Source of the DNA: Tunturiibacter gelidiferens
Lineage (GTDB): Bacteria > Acidobacteriota > Terriglobia > Terriglobales > Acidobacteriaceae
Assembly (NCBI RefSeq): GCF_014201335.1
Contig: NZ_JACHEB010000001.1
Location: 496,001 to 560,000 of the forward strand
Length of the DNA stretch: 64,000 nt
Reading direction: 5' to 3'
Shown here: positions 27,056-36,556 of the stretch, one piece after another
Numbering within the stretch: position 1 is the stretch's first letter
Layout of the letters: each line of letters begins with the position of its first letter
Made by a program: the position numbers and the translations under genes
The notes under the pieces: generated by a model
The model's database searches: none
Seen by the model: only the letters and a program-made list of their open reading frames with translations
What the model was told of the DNA's origin: nothing

Positions 27056-27709
27056 ATGCAATCCATCGGAGTCGTTTTAGAGTCGGCACCTCGTACCCAT
27101 AAGCGAGACAGAGACGTGACCGTCCCGGCCATTCTGGCCGCGGCAGAGATTGAATTTGCTACTCATGGTTTTGCCTCAGCCCGGACCGAGAGCATCGCGG
27201 TACGGGCACATGTGGTCAAGGGTCTCATTTTTCATTACTTCAAAAGTAAAGAAGGGCTCTATGAGGCGGTCCTCGTGCGGGCGTATGAGCCAATTAGCGA
27301 GGCGCTCGACAAATCTTTCGACAAAAACCTCAATGCCACAGACGCCTTGCTGACCTTTGTCGAGAGGCTGCTCGGGGCAATGAGTGAGCACCCCTTATCT
27401 CCCGTTATCTTTGTGCTGGAGAGTATTCAAGGCGGGGGCGAGCAGGTTCGCAAGTTAGGAATGCCTTCGCTCTACAGCCGAGTCGAGGTTTTGCTGAAGA
27501 GGGGGATCGCGTCAGGAGAGTTCCGGCAAATGGACCCTGGACATGGGGCCATCAACATTATTGCCCTGTGCGGCTTCTATTTTTGTGCGGCAAACAACAT
27601 CTCCCATATTCCCGGGAAAAACCGTAACCCCTTGAGCAAGCAATCGTTGTCCAGACACACAGAAGAAGTGTTGGCCCTGGTCAGAAAGGGCATCATTTCG
27701 AACAGCTAA
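27056..27709 (+). CDS. TetR-family regulator of the adjacent dehydrogenase/efflux genes
   Basis: 217 residues. The helix-turn-helix is around residues 25-70 (TVPAILAAAEIEFATHGFAS, then ESIAVRAHVVKGLIFHYFKS), ending in the usual KEGLYEAVL. The C-terminal ligand domain is unlike named regulators. The same 20-base motif occurs just upstream and before each of the next two transcription starts, so it probably represses itself, the dehydrogenase and the efflux operon. A broken paralogue lies at 46.8 kb. GGGAG lies eight bases before the ATG. Confidence 0.9.
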   Translation: MQSIGVVLESAPRTHKRDRDVTVPAILAAAEIEFATHGFASARTESIAVRAHVVKGLIFHYFKSKEGLYEAVLVRAYEPISEALDKSFDKNLNATDALLTFVERLLGAMSEHPLSPVIFVLESIQGGGEQVRKLGMPSLYSRVEVLLKRGIASGEFRQMDPGHGAINIIALCGFYFCAANNISHIPGKNRNPLSKQSLSRHTEEVLALVRKGIISNS

Positions 27710-27748
27710 AAAATGTGGACCATTTGACGTAACAGCACATCAAATTTA

Positions 27749-27768
27749 TTGACTAATTGGATAGTCAA
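27749..27768. promoter_or_regulatory. Operator copy 2, before the alcohol dehydrogenase
   Basis: TTGACTAATTGGATAGTCAA is a perfect inverted repeat: TTGACTA and TAGTCAA around ATTGGA. It is the most symmetric of the five copies and lies about 80 bases before the dehydrogenase start. Confidence 0.65.
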
Positions 27769-27846
27769 TTACCTTCGAACGTGAAAATGCAAATGATGAG
27801 ATTCACTAAACCGGTGACTCGAAGAAACAGAAAGTAGGGAGAATTA

Positions 27847-28878
27847 GTGACAACCGCAGTCGCAGTAGTAACCATGAAGGCCGCTCAAGTAACCGCGGCT
27901 GGTGCCAGTCTTAAGATCGTTGAGCGAGAGATTCCAGAGCCAGCCCAAGGACAGGTGCGCATCAAAGTTCGGGCGTGTGGTGTGTGTTACAGCGACTCGA
28001 TCGTTGTCGAAGGCCGCCGACCAGGAATTCCCTACCCGCGCGTTCCGGGACATGAAGTAGCTGGCGTGGTGGATGCGGTCGGGACTGGAGTGACTGAATG
28101 GCGAACAGGCCAGCGTGTTGGCGTTGGCTGGCATGGCGGCCATTGCGGTACCTGCCCCGAGTGCCGGCGCGGAGATTTTCGGAACTGTCGCAATGAGCAG
28201 AATCCTGGTCTCAGTTATGACGGCGGCTATCAGGAGTACATGTTGGCTCCGGTCGAAGCGTTGGTTTCGATCCCCGACAGTCTCAGCGATATCGAAGCAG
28301 CACCGCTGCTGTGCGCTGGAGTCGCAACCTTCGACGCCCTGCGGCACTCTGGCGCACTACCAGGCGACCTAGTCGCAGTGCAAGGGATCGGTGGACTCGG
28401 CCACCTTGGAATTCAATTCGCCAACAAGTTCGGCTACAAGGTGGCTGCAATCGGGCGCGGTTCGCAAATTGAATCGCTGGCAATGAAACTAGGCGCCGAC
28501 GTGTATATCGACAGCAAAATGAAGAACACAGCCGAGGAACTACAAAAGCTAGGCGGCGCAAAAGTCATTATCGCTACTGCGCCGGACTCCAAGGCGATGA
28601 CCGAACTGATTGGCGGTTTGGGTCCGAACGGCAAACTTCTCCTGATCGGCGTAACCTCCGATCCGATCGAGGTGGCTCCGGTTAAGCTCATCAGGGGCAG
28701 CAAGACTATCGAAGGATGGGGAGGCGTAACGCCGGCGGATTCGGATGACACGCTTCGCTTTGCCGAACTGCGCGGAGTACGTGCCATGATCGAAACCTAT
28801 CCCCTGGAAAAGGTAGCCGAAGCATATGCCCGCATGATGAGCGGCAACGCAGAGTTTCGCGTTGTGCTGACAATGTGA
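27847..28878 (+). CDS. Zinc-dependent alcohol dehydrogenase
   Basis: 343 residues of the medium-chain family. Catalytic-zinc ligands are in CGVCYSDS and PGHEVAG; the structural zinc site is CGTCPECRRGDFRNC. The NAD(P) loop is GIGGLGHLGIQFA. The layout matches single-copy bacterial AdhA/cinnamyl-alcohol-type enzymes that act on small alcohols or aldehydes. GTG at 27847 follows AGGGAG; an ATG nine codons on (27874) is also plausible. It lies between two operator copies, so the TetR regulator probably controls it as a detoxification gene. Confidence 0.92.
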   Translation: MTTAVAVVTMKAAQVTAAGASLKIVEREIPEPAQGQVRIKVRACGVCYSDSIVVEGRRPGIPYPRVPGHEVAGVVDAVGTGVTEWRTGQRVGVGWHGGHCGTCPECRRGDFRNCRNEQNPGLSYDGGYQEYMLAPVEALVSIPDSLSDIEAAPLLCAGVATFDALRHSGALPGDLVAVQGIGGLGHLGIQFANKFGYKVAAIGRGSQIESLAMKLGADVYIDSKMKNTAEELQKLGGAKVIIATAPDSKAMTELIGGLGPNGKLLLIGVTSDPIEVAPVKLIRGSKTIEGWGGVTPADSDDTLRFAELRGVRAMIETYPLEKVAEAYARMMSGNAEFRVVLTM

Positions 28879-28956
28879 TTGCGCCAATCGCGACGGAGAA
28901 CGGCGTCGGAACAAATCTCGATACATCGTTAGTCAATGTTGAGCTGTGATTTTTAA

Positions 28957-28976
28957 TTGACTGATCAGATAGTTAA
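28957..28976. promoter_or_regulatory. Operator copy 3, before the TolC-EmrAB operon
   Basis: TTGACTGATCAGATAGTTAA; the complement TTAACTATCTGATCAGTCAA fits the same 20-base family. It ends 15 bases before the tolC start, where bound repressor would block the promoter or ribosome site. Confidence 0.6.
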
Positions 28977-28991
28977 TAAAGAAAAGCCAAA

Positions 28992-30368
28992 ATGAACATG
29001 ACAATTAAAACCAGTCCCAGACAATGGTTTCGGCCAGCGAAGGCAGCGGCACTCCTGCTCCTCATACTCGGCACGAAGGCTGAAATGATGAAGGCGCAGG
29101 ATCCATCTTCCGCAGCCCAGAAGCTATCGTTAAACGACGCCGTCGATCTCGCCCTGAAACAGAATCTCGACATCCAGATTGCGAATATCGAAACCGCAAC
29201 GCAACAGCAGGACCGCGTCATTGCTCGCTCTGAACTGCTGCCCCACGCGAGCTTCGAGACGGATGAAAGTGTCAATCGCTACAACCTGAAGGCCCAGATT
29301 GGTATTCAGATTCCGCTTCCCCAAGTCCCTCACAGCATCGGCCCCTATCAGGCAGTGCACGTCGGACCAACATTCTCGGCTCCTGTCTTCGACCTGACGC
29401 TGATTCGCCAATACCAGGCGACCGGGCATCGCTTGCTGGCAAGCCGCGCTGATGAGCAGACCGTTCGCGAAGAAACTGTTGTGCTGACTGTCAGCGAATA
29501 CATGGCTCATCTTCGTGCCCTTGCCAGCATCACGGCCGCCGAGTCGCGCGTGGAATTGGCAACACGTCTCGCCCATCAAGCAGATGACCTGCTAAGGGAT
29601 GGCGTAGCAAGCAAGATCGACGTATCGCGCGCGCAGGTGAGGCTCAGAGAAGAGCAGCAGCGTCTGATTGATGCCCAGCGCGATGCGGACACTACCATCT
29701 ATGCGCTGAAGCGAATCATGAATGTCCCCGACAGTCAGAAGACTGAGTTCGCCGATCAGCAGGACTTCTTTCAGACGCCGTCGCTCGACCTCTCAGACCC
29801 GTTGGCAACGGCCCTGGTCCAGCGGCCCGAACTGCACTCTCTGGCCGAAAGTATCAAGGCCGCCCACCTAACGCATAAGGCCGCCGTAGCAGAATCCGTG
29901 CCTAAATTGACCTTCGATGGTTTTTGGGATGAGCAGGGTCAGACGTTCAGCAAGGCCACTCCCGGATATCAGTATCGAGTCAACATGAGGGTTCCTATCT
30001 TCACCGGTGGACGGCTCAGAGCAGAGCGGAAGAGCACAGCGCTGGTCGAACAGCGAACAGAGAAACAGCTCGCCCAAGAGCGCAACCAGGTGACCGAGCA
30101 AGTGCGCGATGGGCAGGTCGAATTGCAGTCTGCGCTTCACCAGGTTGACCTTGGTCGGCAGGAGGTGCAACTGGCCAATGAGGAAGTCACGCTCTCGCAG
30201 GGCCGCTTTCAGTCAGGCGTTACCGACAACATCGAAGTCACCCAAGCGCAGGACTCGCTCGCCCGCGCAAACGACACGGAGATCGGCGCTCTGTTTCGAT
30301 ACAACATCGCGCGTGCGCAGCTTGCTCGTGCTGTCGGCAGTGTGGAACAGACCTATACCCACCCCTAA
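28992..30368 (+). CDS. TolC-family outer-membrane efflux protein
   Basis: 458 residues. A signal peptide covers about residues 1-35. Two outer-membrane efflux repeats follow, with long amphipathic helices (QRPELHSLAESIKAAHLTHK; VQLANEEVTLSQGRFQSG; DNIEVTQAQDSLARAND). It forms the trimeric exit duct for the EmrA-EmrB genes 30 and 43 bases downstream in turn. Operator copy 3 lies directly upstream. Confidence 0.92.
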   Translation: MNMTIKTSPRQWFRPAKAAALLLLILGTKAEMMKAQDPSSAAQKLSLNDAVDLALKQNLDIQIANIETATQQQDRVIARSELLPHASFETDESVNRYNLKAQIGIQIPLPQVPHSIGPYQAVHVGPTFSAPVFDLTLIRQYQATGHRLLASRADEQTVREETVVLTVSEYMAHLRALASITAAESRVELATRLAHQADDLLRDGVASKIDVSRAQVRLREEQQRLIDAQRDADTTIYALKRIMNVPDSQKTEFADQQDFFQTPSLDLSDPLATALVQRPELHSLAESIKAAHLTHKAAVAESVPKLTFDGFWDEQGQTFSKATPGYQYRVNMRVPIFTGGRLRAERKSTALVEQRTEKQLAQERNQVTEQVRDGQVELQSALHQVDLGRQEVQLANEEVTLSQGRFQSGVTDNIEVTQAQDSLARANDTEIGALFRYNIARAQLARAVGSVEQTYTHP

Positions 30369-30398
30369 AAGTTTGCATTTTTATGAGAGGAAGATGCC

Positions 30399-31688
30399 AT
30401 GAGTCAAGCAGTAATGGAATCGGAAGTCGGAGAATCAACAACAGCATCTCAACCTCCGAGCATCGGCGGGATCGTTCGACGAAAGACACTCCTGTTGACG
30501 GGCGGAGGCGTGGCGTTGGCTTTGCTGCTGTTCTTTGGCGTTCGATACCTCGTGTGGTCAGCTCATCATGAGGAGACGGACGATGCATATCTGGCGGGCC
30601 ATCTGCACCCAATCAGCGCTCGCGTCACGGACACAGTGCAGCAGGTCCTGATCGACGACAACCAGCATGTAGCTGAAGGACAGACCTTAATCATCCTTGA
30701 CCCAAACGATTACAAGGTGAGACTGGACCAGGCAAAGGCCGCACTTGATGCAGCAGGCCGCCAATCTGATACCGCCGAGGCAGCGATCCGCTCCACATCG
30801 CAGTCCGCCACGGCGCAAACGACACAAGCGGTGGGAACCATCGGAGAGGCCAAAGCTTCGATCCAGGCATCGAAGGCCGCCGTCACCGCCGCTGAGGCAG
30901 GAGTTCCGCGTGCGCAGGCCCAGCTTCAAGAGGCAAATGCGACCCTACAACGCGAAGACACCGACCTGCACAGATATGAAGATCTCTATACGAAAGAGCA
31001 GGTCTCCAAGCAAACCGTCGATCACCAGCGCGCAAGCTACCAGGTCGCCGTCGCCGGACAAACCGCGGCCCAAGAACAGGTGCGGCAGGCGCAGGCACAA
31101 CTGGTCGCAGCACAACAAGGCGTTGTCCGCACGGAAGCACTGCTAACGAACTCCCAAGGCGGCCTGCAATCTGCACAGGCTACAGGGCTAGAGACGCGTG
31201 TGCGCGAAGGACAATTTGCAACGGCTCAGGCCGCAGTCGCGCAGGCCACGGCCGCGTTGGAGGACGCAAAGCTTCAGCTGTCCTACACCACCATCAAAGC
31301 TCCCGTGAGCGGACGAATCGGCAGAAAGTCAGTCGAGGCCGGGCAGCGCGTGCAGATCGGGCAACCATTGATGGCGATTGTGGAAGATCAGCTATGGGTA
31401 GTCGCTAATTTCAAGGAAACACAACTGGAGAAGATGCGCACCGGTCAGCGTGTCGAAGTGCAGATCGACACTTTTTCAAAGCACAAGTTTTATGGACACG
31501 TGGACAGCCTCGCTCCCGGCTCTGGCAATGAATTCGCGCTGCTGCCTCCGGACAACGCGACCGGCAACTTTACCAAGATCGTGCAGCGAATTCCGGTCAA
31601 GATCGTGCTCGATCAGGACAGCGTGCGTGGCTATGAGAACCTCCTTTCGCCCGGCATGTCGTCAGTCGTAACTGTAACCACTAAGTAA
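30399..31688 (+). CDS. EmrA-type membrane fusion protein (HlyD family)
   Basis: 429 residues. One membrane helix near residues 35-55 (LLLTGGGVALALLLFFGVRYLVW). The biotinyl-like half (TDDAYLAGHLHPISARVTD) and a long Ala/Gln-rich coiled coil of about 190 residues follow, then the second half LSYTTIKAPVSGRIGRKSVE and VVANFKETQLEKMRTGQRVE. It links the inner-membrane pump to the TolC duct. GAGAGGAAG precedes the ATG. Confidence 0.93.
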   Translation: MSQAVMESEVGESTTASQPPSIGGIVRRKTLLLTGGGVALALLLFFGVRYLVWSAHHEETDDAYLAGHLHPISARVTDTVQQVLIDDNQHVAEGQTLIILDPNDYKVRLDQAKAALDAAGRQSDTAEAAIRSTSQSATAQTTQAVGTIGEAKASIQASKAAVTAAEAGVPRAQAQLQEANATLQREDTDLHRYEDLYTKEQVSKQTVDHQRASYQVAVAGQTAAQEQVRQAQAQLVAAQQGVVRTEALLTNSQGGLQSAQATGLETRVREGQFATAQAAVAQATAALEDAKLQLSYTTIKAPVSGRIGRKSVEAGQRVQIGQPLMAIVEDQLWVVANFKETQLEKMRTGQRVEVQIDTFSKHKFYGHVDSLAPGSGNEFALLPPDNATGNFTKIVQRIPVKIVLDQDSVRGYENLLSPGMSSVVTVTTK

Positions 31689-31700
31689 AGGAAAACTTCC

Positions 31701-33302
31701 ATGGCAACCACAACGACCAATCCGGCAAGGGTTGAAAATCTCACGCCTGGGGCCCAAGATCATGTGTCGCTGAAGACCTGGATATCCGTTCTCGGAGTTC
31801 TTTTAGGGTGCTTTATGGCAGTGCTCGACATCATCATTACGAACTCCTCACTGCGCGACATTGCCGGAACGCTTGCAGCCAGTTCGGATGAGATCTCCTG
31901 GGTGCCGACTTCATATCTAGTTGCTGAGATTGTTACGATCCCGCTCACCTCGTGGCTCTCCGCTGCATTTTCATTGAAGAAATATCTTCTGGTGAATTCA
32001 GTCTTGTTCGTATTCTTTTCTGTTTGCTGCGGACAGGCACATTCGCTGGAACTGATGATCCTCTTTCGCGTCCTACAGGGTTTCACTGGCGGCGTACTTA
32101 TTCCTCTCTCCTTCAACGTAATCCTCACGTATCTTCCACCGGCGAAGCAACCGATTGGCATGGCAATGTTTAGTGTTACAGCGGTGTTTGCCCCTGCGAT
32201 CGGCCCGCTCATCGGCGGCTGGTTGACCGACAACTACGGATGGCCCTTCGTCTTTTACATCAACATCATTCCGGGAGCGCTGTTGATCGCGGCTGTCTGG
32301 TTCACCATGGAAAATCAACCGATGAACCTCAGTCTGCTCAAGAAAGGTGACTGGTGGGGAATTCTCACTATGGCGATTGGCCTCGCCGCATTCGAGATAG
32401 TCCTCGAAGATGGAAATCGTAAAGACTGGTTTGGCGATCCGGAAATTGTAAAACTGGCCTGGACTGCGGCGATCTTCATCCCTGCCTTCATCATCATCGA
32501 ACTGCGCAAAAAAGACCCGCTTCTTGACCTGCGCCTCTTTGCACGCAGAAACTTCGGGTTTGGCAGCTTCGTTAACTTAATTCTCGGTGTTGGCCTTTAT
32601 GGCGTCGTGTTTATCCTTCCCCTGTATCTAGGACAGATTCATGGTTACGACGCCTTACAGATCGGCGAGGTAATTATCTGGCTGGGACTTCCGCAACTCC
32701 TCGTTATTCCGCTGGTGCCGAAGTTGATGAAACACTTCGACGCCCGGATTATTATCGGCGTTGGAATACTCTTTTTTGGGGGTAGTTCGTTCTTTACCTC
32801 TCATCTCGATTCCGATTTTGGGGGCCTACAATTCCATATTCCGCTTATTTTCCGCGCACTGGGCCAGCCACTTATCATGGTTCCACTTTCTTCCGTATCC
32901 ACGGCTGGCATGGCGAAGGGACGCGAAAGCGGTTCAGCCTCTGCACTTTTCAACATGATGAGAAACATTGGAGGCTCAATCGGCATCGCTGGACTTTCGA
33001 CATTGCTTTCTGTTAGGGAACGCTTCCATTCGGCCCGCATCGGAGAGTCCGTGACCATTTACTCAAGTGCCGTGCAGGAACGCTTACAGCAGTCGGCAAC
33101 TTACTTCATGTCTCAGGGCAGCGACCCGTCTTCGGCTCACATGCGCGCGATCGGCGCGGTTGGCGGCGCGGTCCGCCGTCAAGCATTCCTGCTCGCATAC
33201 AGCGATTGTTTCCTGACGCTGGGCTGTGTATTGCTCTCGAGCCTATTTGCTTTGTTCTTTATGAAGAGAGCACGTCTCTCGGGTGCGGTTGGTGGACATT
33301 GA
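31701..33302 (+). CDS. EmrB-type DHA2 major facilitator drug transporter
   Basis: 533 residues with 14 predicted membrane segments. The motif in helix 1 is MAVLDIIITNSSLRDIAGTL, and RVLQGFTGGVLIPLSFNVIL and AIGPLIGGWLTDNYGWPFVF are the DHA2 signatures. AAAGGA lies upstream of the ATG, 12 bases after emrA. It should expel organic toxins by proton antiport through the EmrA-TolC channel; the substrate is unknown, but the linked dehydrogenase hints at an aldehyde, alcohol or aromatic compound. Confidence 0.94.
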   Translation: MATTTTNPARVENLTPGAQDHVSLKTWISVLGVLLGCFMAVLDIIITNSSLRDIAGTLAASSDEISWVPTSYLVAEIVTIPLTSWLSAAFSLKKYLLVNSVLFVFFSVCCGQAHSLELMILFRVLQGFTGGVLIPLSFNVILTYLPPAKQPIGMAMFSVTAVFAPAIGPLIGGWLTDNYGWPFVFYINIIPGALLIAAVWFTMENQPMNLSLLKKGDWWGILTMAIGLAAFEIVLEDGNRKDWFGDPEIVKLAWTAAIFIPAFIIIELRKKDPLLDLRLFARRNFGFGSFVNLILGVGLYGVVFILPLYLGQIHGYDALQIGEVIIWLGLPQLLVIPLVPKLMKHFDARIIIGVGILFFGGSSFFTSHLDSDFGGLQFHIPLIFRALGQPLIMVPLSSVSTAGMAKGRESGSASALFNMMRNIGGSIGIAGLSTLLSVRERFHSARIGESVTIYSSAVQERLQQSATYFMSQGSDPSSAHMRAIGAVGGAVRRQAFLLAYSDCFLTLGCVLLSSLFALFFMKRARLSGAVGGH

Positions 33303-33920
33303 TGTACAACAACTGGCAGTCAGAAATGCATTCCTGACACTTCTGGATCAATCAGAGATCGCCTGGAGCGTAGGCTGTTCGGATTTCGTTTCTATCAATG
33401 TTTCGGCTTGTCGATCTTGCAAATTTGCAATAAAGGTGTGGTGGGTCTACACGAATCGAGACAGAAGCTCAATCGTTCTATGGTCGTTTCTCCGCAACTG
33501 GGTCAAGTGAATGCTCAACCTGCCTAGTTCGCAGAATGTTAGTTTCTTGATCGATACGAAGGTATCGCACGATACCTTCGTCCAATTGTTCGGTTCCCAC
33601 GCGGCCGTGTTTATCTCACGCCTGAAGGAGGTTTTGTCCGACGACTCTCATGATGCGGTGGCGTCCTTGATCGTGTCACAGACAAATTTCAGGTCGGCGA
33701 GATTACGTACCCCATCCTAACGTCGGATCGTAATCGATACGCAAAAAGGGACGTGTTTGTGAACTGATTCATCTTTCCAGCCAGGTTCGGTGAGGGTGAT
33801 AATCACTTCGATGAGGGAATTGTCGACTAGGAGAAACCTTTTGGTACAAAGGCTGAGTTTCATCTTTTCCTTCTCCCCACTGATACGTCTTTCTCCAGCC
33901 ATGATCCGCAAAACCACTCA
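33303..33920. other. Gene-free region after the efflux operon
   Basis: About 600 bases with no recognised gene. It holds a 14-base perfect palindrome TTGCAAATTTGCAA at 33417-33430, the 12-base-pair inverted repeat listed separately, and a first partial copy of the repeat motif (CAGCCAGGTTCGG near 33780). A frame of 69 codons at 33511-33720 is not recognisable. Confidence 0.45.
33556..33581. repeat. Perfect 12-bp inverted repeat with 2-base spacer
   Basis: ACGAAGGTATCG, CA, CGATACCTTCGT. There is no T run after it, so it is a poor terminator for the operon 250 bases upstream. It looks more like a protein-binding or recombination site. Confidence 0.7.
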
Positions 33921-34420
33921 TTTTCGAAATAACTTGCCTTGGCCGAGATCGGGCCGGACAAAGTTAGGGAAAAGGCGACGACGGGCGCTCTTGCCGCCCG
34001 GATGCAGGATTTTGCTCTCAAAGCTACTAGCCAAGTACGGGCTTTTCCAGCCGGGTTCGAGCCTTTTCAGCCATGATTTCCAGCCAGGTTCGGGCTTTTC
34101 TCCAGCCACCATCGGCAAACCGCCCATTTTTCAGATAACTTGCCTTTGGCGAGATCTGGCCGGCCAAAGTTAGGGGAAAAGGTGACGACGAACGCTCTTG
34201 CTACCCAGATGCAAGATTTTGCTCTCAAAGCTACCAGCCAGTACGGGCTTTTTCCAATCGGGTTCGGGCTTTTTCAGCCACTATTTCCAGCCAGGTTCGG
34301 GCTTTCCCCAGCCTTGATCGCTCATTTCGAAATAACTTACCTTTGGCAGAGATCTGGCCGGCCAAAGTTAGGGAAGAGGAGACGACGGGCGCAAATTCGC
34401 GCGTACCCGCGCACATCTGC
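33921..34420. repeat. Tandem repeats of about 200 bp, two full copies and a partial third
   Basis: Units begin near 33921, 34126 and 34324, each with a (T)TTCGAAATAACTT-like start, a GGCCGGCCAAAGTTAGG block, an ATGCA-GATTTTGCTCTCAAAGCTAC block and two or three copies of CCAGCCAGGTTCGGGCTTTT. Units are diverged. The third unit breaks off in its first third. The short motif also occurs alone at 58.49 kb. Reading frames through it encode low-complexity KPEPGWKS-like strings and should not be taken as genes. Function unknown. Confidence 0.75.
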
Positions 34421-34519
34421 TCTAGAAGCGATAAAAGATGAAAGGTGATTGGCCAACATGGCAGCCATCGTTTCGAATTTCCCCAATTTGCGTTTCCGGA
34501 TTCGGGAATTGAGTGCCTA

Positions 34520-36310
34520 CTATTGAAGTTTTAAGATAAGAATTTCTCGTGTAAAAGGAGGCATCCAGGTTCTGTAGGTGATGCCTCCGAATTGCGACGT
34601 TTTAAGGCAGGGTACCACCTGATACGCAAGAAAATACTCAGCATGAATCGTTGGCGTGTCCCCCTCAAATAAATCCACGCAGGCATCAGGAAGATTGGCC
34701 GGCCTATACCGCACTCTGTCGATTCCGGGCGGTGTCGGCACGCGTTGATCAATAACGACGCCTGCATTTGCAATTTGTGTAACTCCATCTGCTTCAAAGC
34801 CTGCCTGGATTTGAGAAGAAGTAATCCCTCCGGCGTGCAGACGGTTGACCGCCAAAACCCGAGCCTTGTACATAGCGATCCAGTCATGCGTTCCTGCTAC
34901 GCTCAAAAACACAAACAGTAACAACACCACATAGCTAATCAAAGGCAGGTGTGTCTCAACTCGCTCTTGATAGAGTCTCAGCAACACCACAACCGCCAGC
35001 ACCAGGAGCGGTAAAAGGTAACGGTCGATGATTTCTGGCAAAAGCGTGCGGGGAGTGAGCAATGCCAGATATGCAGCTGAAAAAGGACCGAATAGAAAAG
35101 TTAAACAATGCCACGATCTCCCGTCGGCATCCGCCCCACTTGAAGATCGCTCCAGCAGAGTAACGTAAAAGAACACGATCAACCCTGCGAAAACCGCCGC
35201 CGACACCGCTATGCGCTCACTGAAATTGAACGTCATCGGTGATATTCCGATAAACCACCCATTTCTGTAATCGAAGATTCCTAAACGAATAATCACGTCT
35301 CCGATCCAGGGCATCATCCCTCTCATGGGATTGTGCCGAGTGACAAACATGCTCGCGATCAGAGCCACGGGAACAAGGAGTGTCATCCAAGCTAACGTTT
35401 TTCGCGGAATCGCGCGGACGTATGTAAATGAGGCGACCAGTATTGGTAGTACCAGGAATGAAAGACAAAGAAAAGCCCCAAGATAGTGTCCTACCATTTC
35501 CCGACCTGACCAAATTTCAGGGATCACAGTCACCGACACGCTATGTGGCTGAGCCTTAAACCATCTCATACACTCCAGCACAACCGCAGCCGTCATAAGT
35601 TCGCCGATCACCCCCGCGACGACCACGCCTTTCCGTCGACGAAGCACCCAAACAGCCGAAGGTACCATCACCAGCGGGGCCAACCACGCGATCTGTCGCG
35701 CCGTTCCTCCAACCGCACCCGTTAGACTAGCAATCACCACCCACGCCACCACCATTCGATCACTTTGCGCATCCAAGGCTCGCAGGCAGCAATACAGACA
35801 CACCAGGATTGCAAATAGACCACTGATGTCTGTCATAAATGTGACTGAAAGAGGAACGAATAGTGGCGAGAGGGAGACCGTTAGCGTCCCGAAGATGGCG
35901 TTTCTTCGGTTGACCCCGCAGCGCAAACAAATGGAATGAGTCAGCCAAACGCAGCCGGCTGCTACTGTCAAAGTGGAAAGTTTTGTTGCTGCATACGTGT
36001 ACCCAAGCAGCTTGACGAACAAAGCCCCCCATACTACCTGCCAGCCAAGCATAGCCGTGGCCCACCCGTTATAGAGCAGGTGTCCCGTACGCGCGAAATC
36101 AAATGTCGTTTTTACATACGAGAAGTCATCGATTTGGCCCATTTCCACGAAAGGCTGCGACGCCAGAATGGCAAGAATTACTGCTACAGTCAGCAGCAAA
36201 CCGTCCCAACGCGCGTCCAACTTTTCTGAACGTAACTCCCGGTTTTTTTGCGGCAAAAGAACTCCTCGGCTAGGTTCGTCCCGGCCCGTAGACGCGGGCG
36301 GATACACCAC
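34520..36310 (-). CDS. Polytopic membrane protein, glycosyltransferase GT-C (PMT/ArnT)-like
   Basis: 596 residues with about 11-12 hydrophobic segments after a 35-residue hydrophilic N-terminus. The first loop has an acidic pair (MGQIDDFSYVKTTFDFARTG), the position where GT-C enzymes carry the catalytic Asp. A soluble C-terminal tail of about 120 residues follows the last helix. This layout suits lipid-linked sugar transfer outside the inner membrane, though the family is not firmly placed. The start is GTG. It is isolated: repeats on one side, a permease on the other. Confidence 0.7.
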   Translation of the reverse strand: MVYPPASTGRDEPSRGVLLPQKNRELRSEKLDARWDGLLLTVAVILAILASQPFVEMGQIDDFSYVKTTFDFARTGHLLYNGWATAMLGWQVVWGALFVKLLGYTYAATKLSTLTVAAGCVWLTHSICLRCGVNRRNAIFGTLTVSLSPLFVPLSVTFMTDISGLFAILVCLYCCLRALDAQSDRMVVAWVVIASLTGAVGGTARQIAWLAPLVMVPSAVWVLRRRKGVVVAGVIGELMTAAVVLECMRWFKAQPHSVSVTVIPEIWSGREMVGHYLGAFLCLSFLVLPILVASFTYVRAIPRKTLAWMTLLVPVALIASMFVTRHNPMRGMMPWIGDVIIRLGIFDYRNGWFIGISPMTFNFSERIAVSAAVFAGLIVFFYVTLLERSSSGADADGRSWHCLTFLFGPFSAAYLALLTPRTLLPEIIDRYLLPLLVLAVVVLLRLYQERVETHLPLISYVVLLLFVFLSVAGTHDWIAMYKARVLAVNRLHAGGITSSQIQAGFEADGVTQIANAGVVIDQRVPTPPGIDRVRYRPANLPDACVDLFEGDTPTIHAEYFLAYQVVPCLKTSQFGGITYRTWMPPFTREILILKLQ

Positions 36311-36556
36311 TTCATGATTCGCAACGCCTATTCTACGTTACTACTGGTGTAGTCGAGTACAGGGCCATAGAGTATGGCCACAAGGTGGAAGGAGCTTCAT
36401 CAATGGCTTTCATAGACTCAAGAATCTATCACGCATATTCCTAACAAGAGGAGATTTGGGCGAAGCTAAACTTGGCGGAGCGCCCCGTCTATCCACCGCA
36501 GCGCCTACGATCGGGTTGACCTGCCCCCAATCGTAATGAGCGGCAGATCCTTCCGG

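Noticed and set aside
33511..33720. 69-codon frame containing the 12-bp inverted repeat
   Set aside because: No ribosome binding site or recognisable protein; the inverted repeat explains its odd codons.
33921..34420. Possible CRISPR array or coding repeats
   Set aside because: Repeat units are about 200 bp and diverged, with no short constant repeats separated by unique spacers; reading frames through it are low complexity.
36311..36556. Search for a PadR gene beside the 36.8 kb permease
   Set aside because: No winged-helix pattern in any frame on either side of the permease.
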